Positions 12,325 to 29,540 of a DNA stretch of 64,000 nucleotides are shown here, one piece after another. Source of the DNA: Distichodus sexfasciatus. Lineage: Eukaryota > Chordata > Actinopteri > Characiformes > Distichodontidae. A model generated the notes under the pieces. The model was not told the DNA's origin. It saw nothing but the letters and a program-made list of their open reading frames with translations, and did not search any database. A program made the translations under genes and the position numbers. The DNA lies in NCBI GenBank assembly GCA_032718565.1, contig JAVGVS010000002.1, positions 9,878,307-9,942,306 of the forward strand, read 5' to 3'. Position 1 is the first letter of the stretch. Each line of letters begins with the position of its first letter.

Positions 12325-12538
12325 CAGGCCTAAGCCCGGCCGAGCTCCAGCAGTTATGGAAGGACGTGACCGGAGGCCACACCATGGAGGACAGCAGCCT
12401 GAAGCACAGCGGCCTGGACCTCAGCACCACCAACTCGTCCTCCACCACCTCCTCCACCGCCTCGAAAGCCTCTCCACCCATCTCCCACCACCCCATCTCC
12501 AACGGCCAGTCCCCCGCCCTCAACAACCGCAGAGAGAG
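12325..12538 (+). CDS. foxp2: foxp2 coding exon 4 of the window (Ser/Thr-rich linker)
   Basis: The exon is 214 nt (phase 1 to 2). It encodes [20 protein letters not shown], then [40 protein letters not shown] and [11 protein letters not shown]. This is the FOXP2 exon that carries the two human-specific substitutions. Both positions show the ancestral residue here: Thr at 12456-12458 (human 303 Asn) and Asn at 12522-12524 (human 325 Ser). The acceptor is a NAGNAG tandem: AG at 12323-12324 gives PPAGLSP, AG at 12326-12327 gives PPGLSP, both in frame. The first is annotated because it keeps the Ala-Gly seen in human QAGLSP. The donor is GTGACT at 12539. Confidence 0.93.
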
Positions 12539-14632
12539 GTGACTCTACGCACACACACACACACAAATGCCACATCACATGCATTACAAGCTTGCACGCA
12601 TGCATACATGTATTCAAGCTAACATCTACATGCATGAACATGAACACGCACAGACACACATCAACACACGCCTTCGTTTTCTCCTGCTTCTGGGCGTTCT
12701 CACATAAACAGAGCGTCTAATGGACGTAAGAATACAACACACTCAAAGGAGCACAAACCTCAGGCATCCGTTTAAACTCTTTTTTATGTGAGACGTCATT
12801 TCAGATGTGTGAAACGGAAAAAAAATAAAAAGAACTGCTGTGTTGGTCCCTGTTTAGAACAACAGAGACATATTTATTCCTAAAGGCAGAGTGTGATATT
12901 TTCTTGTTTGTTTGCTCATCAATAGTTTATTAAAGTGCATGTAATAATAGTCAGAACAAGCCAACAGCTCCCCGGGGATCCGAGAGACTGGCTGCTATTG
13001 TCTTTCACTTATATCAAACGCTTGGCGCAGCCGCAAACAGCTAACCTTGCCGCACATGAAGTATTAAGCTCGTACGCGGCTCCTTTTGAAATTACCTCAG
13101 CTGCAAAGCCTGTCATGTAAACAGAACGCGCGCCGCGCCGCCTTGGCATTTCCGTCGCTGTTTATCCGTGTGATGGCCCTTTCATTCGCCGCATTGCCGT
13201 CACGAAAACAGGCGTTCGGCGTTCGGCGTTCAATTGTACCTGGGCCATGCATTATTCAGAGTGCTGCTGCCAGGCGGGAGAGGCGCTACGTAGGCCCTCG
13301 ACTAGGTTGGTGACAGCAGAGGTTGAGGCGTAATTGGGTTAAAGTAAATGCTGGCTGAGGAGCTACTTAAACCACATCTGTCTGTCTGTCTATCTATCTA
13401 TCTGTCTATCTTTCTGTCTATCCGTCTATCTTTCTGTCCATCTGTCCATCTGTCTATCTGTCTTTCTGTCTATCCGTCTATCTATCTATCTGTCTGTCTG
13501 TCTGTCTTTCTGTCTATCCGTCTGTCTTTCTGTCTATCCGTCTATCTATCTGTCTATCTTTCTGTCTATCCGTCTATCTATCTGTCTGTCTGTCTGTCTT
13601 TCTGTCTATCCGTCTATCCATCTGTGTGTCTGTCTGTCTGTCCGTCTATCTATAGCCTGTGTTATTTCACTTAATAAAAGTTGTAACGTAGGATCAGTGT
13701 TTTTATTTTATAAACTGTATATATACTGTGTATATATATATAAATAAAGGTAGATATAGGTGTCGATATATATAGATAGATACATTAGAAGCATATATAC
13801 TGTATATATATATATAGAAAGATTCCAGAATGAAACGCAGTAAGAGGAACATAATGTTGGGAAAGAGGAAACACTGGGCGTCCCAGGGGCCCTCGGCCTC
13901 TCGTAATGATGGGGCGTGTGGAGCATTGTCAAAGATGGCTGCGTCCTAGCGGGATCCGATCGATGCAGGCAGAGCTGTGTGTAAAACAGCCAGTGAGGTC
14001 TTTCTCACACATGCACACACACGCACGCACATGCACAGAAACACACAAAGGCCCGTTCTTCCGTTTCACAGCGTGCCACACGCTCATTTCTCCACACTAA
14101 CAGGCCCGAGGTGAGGTTTGTGACTTCCTCTGGTAACTTGTGGACCAGAGCAGGTCCTTAAACATAGCAGTTACAGTACAAATGAATCTCCTGATGAAAA
14201 TAAGGCTCGGGTCTGTGTTTTTTCACTGTTTACACGAGTGGGCTCGTAATAGCTTTACAAGGTGACCGTTGCTGGAAAATATGTCGGCGCGCAATTTGGC
14301 TTGGCCGCCCGGCTGTTTTTCACACGTTGTTTTCTCCTCAGCCGCCCTCTGGATCAATGATCAGTCAGTGCCACCATAGCAGAGCAGTCTGCCGCTTTTC
14401 CAGCCTTTTCCGAGAGCGGCCGCCATCACCGCTTCCGACGCCGCTTAAAGCTTTAATTGGCTCTCTTCCCTCCACTAGCCCTGCCAGCTGAAGCGTTCAG
14501 GGGAACAGAGCCGAATTGACCTGTTTTGACCCGATTGTCACCGATTGTAACCTGACAGGCACAAGCCGGCCTCCAGCTATTGTGGCCTTTGTGAAGAATT
14601 TTTCTCTTTCTCTCTCTCTTCCTCTCTCCCAG
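12539..14632 (+). other. foxp2: intron between exons 4 and 5 of the window
   Basis: GTGACT...CCCAG. CA repeat at 12550-12565, tetranucleotide array 13377-13655, TATA-rich stretch 13715-13820, CA at 13990-14045. The sequence 14240-14600 is repeat-free and might be conserved. Confidence 0.85.
13377..13655. repeat. TCTG/TCTA tetranucleotide microsatellite, compound
   Basis: About 280 bp of mixed TCTG, TATC, TTTC and CATC units in intron 4-5. Longer blocks such as TTTCTGTCTATCCGTCTATC recur several times, so it has a second-order period. It is followed at 13715-13820 by TATA-rich sequence. Confidence 0.9.
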
Positions 14633-14743
14633 CTCATTACATGAAGAGACTGGAGCATCACACTCACATTCCCTCTATGGTCATGGAGTGTGCAAATGGC
14701 CAGGCTGCGAGAGTATCTGTGAGGACTTCGGACAGTTTTTGAA
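14633..14743 (+). CDS. foxp2: foxp2 coding exon 5 of the window (C2H2 zinc finger, first part)
   Basis: The exon is 111 nt, phase 2 to 2. With the split serine it encodes [20 protein letters not shown] then [18 protein letters not shown]. The two zinc-ligand cysteines are in CKWPGC (C-x4-C); the histidines follow in the next exon. Compared with human EETGASHTLYGHG, the fish has an extra His-Ser before LYGHG. The acceptor is TCCCAG after a CT-rich tract at 14602-14632, and the donor is GTAAGT at 14744, the best consensus donor in the gene. The exon is frame-symmetrical. Confidence 0.95.
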
Positions 14744-15179
14744 GTAAGTGTCCCTCATTATTTAGACGAGTGCGCGTTTCAGTGAGTGTGTGGGTGGGTG
14801 TGTGTATGCATGCAGAAATGGATAAATGTGAGTGTATAGTTCTTCGGATGTTCCAAAATATCCCAAATATCCTAATAGTCCCAACTCCTCCTTATGGTGC
14901 TTTTTGCCAACAATAGAAATGTTCCAACATTTTTACAAAGTTTTAAATAAAATAGTTAATGAAAAGTGGCTGAACAAACGCAGAGTGTTGAGTAGCTGCT
15001 GTATTGTTTCCCAGCCTGTACCTTTACGTGCTCTCCAGTTTTCCCTCCCGGTTTTCCCTCCGTCTCGTCCCAAGCCCAAAGAAAAAAAGCGTGATAGGTT
15101 GGTGAAGAGCGCCAGAAGCTAATGGCAGCCGGAGTCGTCCCGTTAGCCCCTCACAATGGGACGCTTTTGGTGTTGTCAT

Positions 15180-15460
15180 GGTGCAGCCAGTGGGGTGAAA
15201 TGAACTCTTCATGCTCCATCAACAATTTAGTTAATTAGCTCATTTGTAATTGGGCCGCTTTGTTGCGGCGATGTTAGTGGGGGCCATCAAAGGAGAAGGT
15301 GTTTGCTGTGCCGGAGATTACAGGTTATCACGTTGCCACTCGCAGAAGAGCGCCTCGACGTCAAAAGAAAGGGGAGCTGTGCATTTGAATATTCTAATTA
15401 GGCTCATAATTAACTGTGAAATAATGATCTCGCCCGTGTTCCGTGGGTGTAAATGTCCAC
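15180..15460. promoter_or_regulatory. candidate conserved non-coding element (unverified)
   Basis: Repeat-free with TTAGTTAATTAGCTC, TCTAATTAGGCTC and ATAATTAACTGTG, a cluster of TAATTA homeodomain cores, plus CCATCAAAGG, a TCF/LEF-like word. Inference from composition only. Confidence 0.3.
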
Positions 15461-17088
15461 GTCAGTTCGCATAAACAGCACTCGAAAGTGGGGACGTTGT
15501 TTCTCAGTGTTTTTCTTTTTTCTTTACTCCCCCAGCCTGACTACTTGGGGAGGGAACTCGAACCACGTTAGACGTAACCAAGAGAGCCCACTCAAGACTT
15601 AAGAGTGAACGATTTTTCAAGAATCCTAACCAGAAATGCTCAAATACTTAATTCTAGAGGCCCCAGGCTAAGCAAACAGACTTTTCGAAACTAAGAATAT
15701 ACAGCGTGACTGGAAATCAAGAAAGCGTTTTTTGAACAATCAGCACTTTTTTTTTGCAGCCTCTAATTATGCCGCCTGATTCGCAGGAGCTGATACCGAT
15801 TCTGATGCATAAGAAGTCGGTTCGCTGTAAGGCTCAAACGCGTATGTAACGTCTCCTTTCTGTCCTGGCGTTCCTTATTCTCTCTCCTCCTCCGTGTTCT
15901 CTTTCTGTCTCTCGCATTAGATACAGTATGAAGTCTGATCGCCGACTTGCTGAGAGCTCGGTTTCGCTATTAAAACGAGGCTCAGACACGTAACATAACA
16001 CGAGCGTTAAAAAAGGAAAGCGAAGGAGCTCGGTGTGACAGGCTGCGTAGTAGGACACTGCCACAACAATCGGCGTAACGTGCGGCATCGGCGGGGATGA
16101 GACTCCTCCAGTCGCTGCGCGAGTCAGAGGCTCCCGTACTGTAACCTGCATAAGAAACCCCAACACAGCCCCCCCCCCCCTTCTACCCTCTACCCTCCCG
16201 CCCAACAAAGCCGGCGTGATCTGAGCCGGTGAGATGGCGTGTGTCTCTTTGCCTTGGAGGAGCTATTGTCGGTGTCAGGAACAGGCTTTTAATGTTCTAG
16301 GAGATGGCAGCCACCGCCGCGCATCAGCCAGGTACACACGCCTAAAATGGTTTACGTAAAATAGGTGTCAGAATCAAATGGCACCTTTGATGGCGGGGTG
16401 GCGGTGAGGTGGAGGGAGATGGAGACGGGGGCGGGGGGCGAGGGGGACGGGGGTGGGTGGGGGGGAGCAGCGGTTGCGTTTCAGCTTGTAGCTGCCGGTG
16501 AGGAATGTTTAGGAGCGTGTGTTGTGCTGCAGAGGAACTTGTCAAGATCAGCATTTAATAGCTCTTCAGTGTTCTTTTAAGTGTTTCTAACCTGAAGAGG
16601 TAGCCTAGAGGTGCCTGGCACCTTACATTAGCTCTGAAGTTGAAATGAAACGTGTGTGTGTGTGTGTGTGCGTGCTAGTCACACCTGAAGATATGTATAT
16701 TTATGCATCACAGTACACATTATTTCGGAGAGCTTCTTGTGGTAAGATTCAGGACAGCTTATTTGGGGAGGATGTCAAATTAAAAGAAAGGCATAATAAA
16801 TTCATAACGCTGGAGTTGTGCACCCGCGTGCCAGCAAGTTTAGGATTATATAAGCTGCAGATTGCTGCCCTACTTCTTCTATCGATTTCTTTTAGCCTGT
16901 TTAAGGAGGAAGACAGAGGGGGTGGGGGGCTTGAACAGACTCCAGAAAGTTCCGTGGGGCGTTTGTTGCGTATTCTTTTTGGGGGTGATTATTTATCATT
17001 GTGAACACAGCATACCCCCCACCACAGTGTAGCTTTACCCACTGATCCGCACATTTGTGTAGGGGTGAGACAATATATCAATGTACAT

Positions 17089-17504
17089 TAGAGGTCGACC
17101 GATATATCGGTCAGCCGATATATCAGGCCGATATTTAGCATTTTTTACGATATCGACATCGGCCGATATCCGAGTTTAGTACGCCGATATTCAGGCATCT
17201 CATTTGTAACTTGAAAACTTTGTTTTGTTTACAAATTATTAGTCAAGTTCAAATGTTATATATTTATTTATTGTTTAGACATTTACAGTTTTATTTATGT
17301 TATTTATGTTTATATTTATCTTTAGTCAGTGTTAAATAAATGTTAAGTTGAGAAATTTCGTGTATCCTTTGTTATTATTAGTGCGATATTTTACTGCACA
17401 AACAGAGGGGAAATGTCTAATTATTTGCCAAAAAAATATCGGCAGCATATATATCGGCCATCGGCTGACCCTGACTTCTAAATATCGGCATCGGTCGACC
17501 TCTA
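17089..17504. mobile_element. non-autonomous hAT-like element, sister of 965-2325
   Basis: The 416 bp element has TIRs TAGAGGTCGACCGAT and ATCGGTCGACCTCTA, which are perfect complements over 15 bp. The flanks ATGTACAT (17081-17088) and ATCTACAT (17505-17512) match at 7 of 8 positions, an aged 8 bp target duplication. The interior is full of TATCGG/CCGATA palindromes. It lies in the intron between exons 5 and 6. Confidence 0.8.
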
Positions 17505-17517
17505 ATCTACATTAATA

Positions 17518-17745
17518 CATTTGGAGCAGTTGGTGATCCGTGATCGGAAGGTCGCCGGTGCGAATCCCAGAACTGGTAAAGTTACCGCTGAGGTACTCAT
17601 GAGCAAGGCCAAGCGCTGCTCCCCGGGTGCTGCCCATGTCAACTGCCCACTGCTTCTTCACAGATGGGTCAAATGCAGAGGCCACATTTTGTTGTGGTGT
17701 TCACAATGACAAATGATGTCTCACTTTCACTCACATTGATTCAGT
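17518..17745 (+). mobile_element. tRNA-derived SINE, + orientation
   Basis: Same family as 320-690: the head has GGTCGCCGGTGCGAATCCC (degenerate B box), then GAGGTACTCATGAGCAAGG, TGCTCCCCGGGTGCTGCCCA, GATGGGTCAAATGCAGAGG and a GTTGTGGTGTTCACAATGAC tail. It begins 14 bp after the hAT-like element ends, so one of the two probably landed next to the other. Confidence 0.8.
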
Positions 17746-18879
17746 ATTGATATCAATACAAAACGAGAACGTCAACCAGACCCAAGAGACTTTACATATT
17801 GTGAATGAGTGTATCGTGATGAAACACACTATTTACACCCCAACGTTTGTGCCGCTGCTCATCTTTTTGGGTTTAATGGAGAGAACGTCAGTTTCCCAGC
17901 TTTCTTGTCTCAACTTGTGAGGATCTTTAGTGGCCTCTGACTGTAGCAGGAGCTGGCCAGACCTCCAGCCTTAACCTTCCTGGCCGTCGCCAAAAGCGGC
18001 CGGTAATTGAAGCCAGCAGGCAGCCCGAGGTCAACCTCCCTGCACACATCTGGCCCGGGTGATGGTACCTTTGAAAGTGTGAGAAGGTTTTTAAGTGCTG
18101 TCACTTTTAGAATAGCAAATTACTTGGCCACTTGACAGCTGCCATTCATGGCATCGTGGACATTGTAGCCACATTTTCCAAGTCAGAACTAGAAGGGCAA
18201 ACATGTATTTGAAATATTTTAGGAGCTTAAGAATATTCCTGTGCATTTATTGATCAGATAATCAATAATTATGATTTATGTTTTTTTGTAACATTTCAGC
18301 ATTTCTAAAGCACAACACTGGGAATGCCAGTCTGTTTGCTGGCGCGCCTTCAGTCTGGTTTGCTCCTGTTAGTCTCTCTCTCCTTCTCTCTCTCTCTCTC
18401 TCTCTCTCCAGACCCATCACTGCTCTTATTCCCCTTCTTAAAAACAAAAATCAATATGCCTATAAAGTGACCCATAAATTACAGGCGGCTCCAGAGATGT
18501 TTGTTCAGAGCTGGCTTTGAGCGGGCGGCCGCGCTCCTCCTCCTCCTCCCCTCACCTTTCTGTTTGAACTGAGCCCACCGCCTCTGCCTCATTAAGAGAT
18601 ATTGGTGACTCCGTCTAACCCCAATCTCTCTCTCTCTCTCCCTTTCCCTTCCCCCTATTTCTTTTCTCTATTTCTTTTTTTCTTTCTTCCCCATGGTATA
18701 CTTCGCTTTTTCTCTATGCCTTCTCTTTGTTTTTATTAGCCCACTCTAGCACATGCATGCAGTAATCCGTATGCAACCACCTCTGCTAACCGGCCTCTGC
18801 TTGCACGGCCAGACTCCCAGATTTTTTTCACTGACCTCGTCGAACAAGCCTTTCACCAAGCCCTTAAAAAAGATTAAGA

Positions 18880-20340
18880 TTCAAATCTAGATGGCTGATA
18901 ATGAGAAGGGTAAAAAAAAAAAAGGATAAGATGCTGGCTTTTTTTTTTTTTTTTTTTTCCTTCTTCTTCTCCGAAACCGTCTTTGGGGACGACGGAGCAA
19001 GGCCCTTTTGAAGCGGCTGTAATTTATGACATCCGCCATACATCAAGCGCGTAAGATAGCATTATGAGCATTGAAATGAAAAGGGTATTTGCAACATTAG
19101 TTTCCCCTCTTTCCCTGCGAGGGACATGATTAAATGATTAATGAAATGCCCCTTTGCATGTGCATTCTGAAACAGCAATTAGGCACGGGCTGGAGGAAGC
19201 CACCAGCTCGCCCCTCTCCCCTTCTCTTTTTTTATGCTATCTCATTCTTGATTTATAATGGCGAATATCTGAGCATTAGACCTGAAACGGTTACAAAAGC
19301 AGAACTAGCATGATGAAATGAAATGATTTCAAATGGGCAGGGCTGTAATTGAAAGGTAGTGGAGCTATTGTGCTCTCGGATGCCCTCTACTTTGATTGGC
19401 GTGTTTAGGGAGGGTTATGAATACGTTGTTATTTTGCATATTGCACATAAACAATGGCTTGAGAGAAATGAATGGGGGAAATGCATAGCAGTGGGGTGTG
19501 TGTGTTCTTGTGATTGTGTGTGTGTGTGTGTGTGTGCCCATGTGATTTAAGCTCACTCTAATGCACTGGAGGCTGTACTGTAAATGATCATTGAGGGGTC
19601 TGCAAGCTAACCTATAATTACAGGAAAGAAAGTGGCAGCTTTGGCATTTCATAACCATGTCTCCTCAAAGACCGCTTTGTGGGTTTGTCACCAATGATAA
19701 TTTAGATAGAGGCTCATTACCGAACATCACAACACTTTTAAAAACCTTTTCGCCTCCGTGCGTTCGCCGGGAATAAAGGTCTATTTTAATGGCGAGCCTC
19801 TTTTGTGTCCCACAGACAAAATCCAATCAAGGGATACCGTCATTGACTGCTTTTCTTTTTTTGGTTCATTTTTTTTCTTTACTCTAATGAAGGGATGAGT
19901 AGATACGTTTAATACGTCCGCTGAATAATGCACCGCGGGTAGGAGGCACTTTTTAAATGTTACTCAAGTTAAATTGCGTTTTTTATTTATTCTTTTTTTT
20001 GTTTTCCATAAATGAGGAGGACAAAACGACGGCGCCGTGCCTTTTGTACGCCAAACACCCCTTATCCCTCATAAGCCGGGCTGCTGTGAGCAGGACTCCG
20101 ATTTAGATGACAGTGCCCCTATTGTAATGTTAAACACTAGCTTTCAGTGCTTCACGGAGAACGCTCTTAGATAGGGATGATTCCGCCCCAAGACTAATGA
20201 TGCAGGATGACCCATAACCAAACAATATGGCATTATGAGTGGTGACTGCAGTGGCAAGATTGTTATTCATTCGGAATGTAGCTTTTTCTCAGTGCATGTC
20301 TTTATTCAGTGTGCATGGCTGGCTTTTACTGCGTGACTAA
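18880..20340. promoter_or_regulatory. candidate conserved non-coding block (unverified)
   Basis: Mostly unique sequence directly upstream of exon 6, interrupted only by short A/T runs (18912-18923, 18939-18958) and a GT repeat at 19515-19538. Contains ATGATTAAATGATTAATG, CATTTGCATG-like GCCCCTTTGCATGTGC and ATTATGAGTGG. Vertebrate FOXP2 introns contain ultraconserved stretches, but identity cannot be tested here. Confidence 0.25.
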
Positions 20341-26725
<6,385 letters not shown>

Positions 26726-26936
26726 TTGAATCTCGTCTCCAACATCACCATGTCCAAGAACCTGCCGTCAGTGTCGCCCCCGAACCTCCCGCAGACCCCC
26801 ACCACCCCCACCGCCCCCATCACGCCCCTCAGCCAGATACCCCAGGTGCCCTCAGTCCTCAGCCCCGCCAGCGTGCCCAGCATGGGAGCCATGCGCCGAC
26901 GCCACTCCGACAAATACTCCATGCCCCTGTCCTCAG
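26726..26936 (+). CDS. foxp2: foxp2 coding exon 8 of the window (CtBP motif, Pro/Thr linker, NLS-like RRRH)
   Basis: The exon is 211 nt (70 codons plus 1 nt, phase 0 to 1). It begins [12 protein letters not shown], so the spliced protein reads PLNLV, the CtBP corepressor motif of FOXP1/2. A Pro/Thr-rich linker follows ([20 protein letters not shown], then [18 protein letters not shown]) and [16 protein letters not shown], which leads into the forkhead. RRRH is the basic patch at the forkhead's N-terminal side. The acceptor is CTTCAG after a (CT)n tract at 26668-26712; the donor GTACAC at 26937 merges into a CA repeat. Confidence 0.96.
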
Positions 26937-27704
<768 letters not shown>

Positions 27705-27808
27705 TGATTAGATTAGAATTAATTGCTGCTCGAATTAACACCGGGCCGCGGTGAGACTGGCTAAACGGGCCGCTTAGTAAAGAGCTGTTCGATGGCGTCT
27801 CGTTGCAG

Positions 27809-27910
27809 GCCATCATGGATTCGAAAGACATGCAGTTAACGCTTAATGAAATCTACAGCTGGTTCACCCGAACCTTCGCCTACTTCAGACGCAACGCCGC
27901 CACTTGGAAG
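27809..27910 (+). CDS. foxp2: foxp2 coding exon 10 of the window (forkhead helices 2 and start of 3)
   Basis: The exon is 102 nt (34 codons, phase 0 to 0): [20 protein letters not shown] then [14 protein letters not shown]. It holds the FOXP-type hinge [12 protein letters not shown], whose alanine permits domain swapping in the family (family knowledge). [10 protein letters not shown] is the FOXP2-specific version. Human has AIMESSDRQLTLNE, so the SKDMQ loop is the only variable part. The acceptor is GTTGCAG and the donor GTAACG. Skipping this exon would stay in frame but destroy the forkhead. Confidence 0.97.
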
Positions 27911-28680
27911 GTAACGTTCCGCTTCAGTTTTTCCGCCTTCCCCTGACCTGTCCACTATGTAGCAGCACATTTGTTTACTTGACACAGACGAATTAGCATC
28001 GTGATCCCCCTTTTTTTTTTACCTGCCTCTTTCAAAGAGAGAATTTCCACTCTCTCTCTCTCTTTCTGCTCTGCAGTAAAAATGACAAGTGAAAGAATAA
28101 TTCGGCCTCTGATATCGTTTTCTAATTTGGTGCAATTAATAGCCGAGGCTTGGCGGGGTGGCGTGCGTTCTGACGCGCTAATTACTACCCAGCCACTCAA
28201 TCATCAGCACCTTTTGTTAGATGCAGAGTGTTACTCCTTTCCTCTCTTTCTTTTTCTCTCTTTCTTGCCCGACCAACCCCCATCCCCCCCTCTCCCACCA
28301 CAGCCCTCCACATCCCTGCATATTATTGGTTAATTAGTTTGAAAGATGGCTGTTTGCCTTTCAGACAGTCTAGAGGGTTTTTTTGGTGTGGTGTTGTGCT
28401 GGTTCTTTGTACACACCTAAGCTCTCAGTTTAGGGGGAGGGAGAGAGCGAGAGAGAGAGAGAGCTAAAGAGAGAGAGGGAGGTTAGTGACCGTCTGACAC
28501 TAAGCAAATGCTCTTGTCATGGTGAGAGTCTACTTTATTTACCAGGACAAAGGGGCCCATTTATATTTCTGTCCCCACAACTACAATGTCTGCCGTTTTT
28601 ACTCAGCGGAAAGAACAAGAAAAGGGAAAAGGAAGAGGAGAGAGTGGACAAATGATGCTCCTTCTGCAAAATCAGTGGCT

Positions 28681-28750
28681 ATATATACAAATACATGTAT
28701 ATATATATATATATACATATATAGCCACTGATTGTATATATGTATATATA
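28681..28750. repeat. AT microsatellite forming a small hairpin, left of the Tc1-like element
   Basis: ATCAGTGGCTATATATAC at 28671-28688 and GTATATATAGCC-like GCCACTGAT at 28724-28732 are inverted around an (AT)n centre. The word GCCACTGATTGTATATA is repeated in inverted form at 29284-29300 on the other side of the element. Confidence 0.7.
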
Positions 28751-29274
28751 CAGTACTGTGCAAAAGTTTTAGGTGTGAAAAAATGCTGTAAACAAAGAAT
28801 GCTTTAAATTTATTATTCATTTATTTTCATCAATCAACAAAATGCAGTGAATGAACAAAAGAGAAATCTAAATCAAATCAATATTTGGTGTGACCACCCT
28901 TTGCCTTCAAAACAGCATCAATTCTTCTAGGTACACTAGCACAGGTACACTTGCACAAAGTCAGGATTTTAGAAGATTATAGCTATATATTTCAGGAAGT
29001 CATTATATTATTTTTGTAGGATTATAGGATTGTAGATCTGTGGTTAGTTCTTCCAAGATGTTTGAACAACCTACCAATGAAAGTTCTTCCAAAACTGTGT
29101 GCTAGTGTACTCTAGAAGAATTGATGCTGTTTTGAAGGCAAAGGGTGGTCACACCAATATTGATTTGATTTAGATTTCTCTTTTGTTCATTCACTGCATT
29201 TTGTTGATTGATGAAAATAAATGAATAATAAATTTAAAGCATTTTTTCACACCTAAAACTTTTGCACAGTACTG
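28751..29274. mobile_element. Tc1/mariner-type MITE with very long inverted repeats
   Basis: The 524 bp element starts CAGTACTGTGCAAAAGTTTT and ends AAAACTTTTGCACAGTACTG, flanked by TA on each side (28749-28750, 29275-29276), the Tc1 target. The near-perfect arms run about 28751-28935 and 29095-29274; both contain ATCAATATTGG/CCAATATTGAT-type words. No transposase is left. It lies in the intron between exons 10 and 11, inside (AT)n tracts. Confidence 0.8.
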
Positions 29275-29325
29275 TATATACATATATACAATCAGTGGCT
29301 ATATGTATATATATATATGTATGTG

Positions 29326-29385
<60 letters not shown>

Positions 29386-29449
29386 TATATATATACACAT
29401 ATATATATGCATGTATATTCATCGATCTATTCATATTCATGTATATATA

Positions 29450-29511
<62 letters not shown>

Positions 29512-29540
29512 TAGATAGGACAGATAGATATATATAGATA
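29275..29540. repeat. long AT microsatellite, right of the Tc1-like element
   Basis: About 265 bp of (TA)n with GTATGTGTATG, ACACATATATATATATACACAT and ATGCATGTATATTCATCG interruptions. The stretches at 29331-29376 and 29461-29508 are pure (AT)n. Confidence 0.9.
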
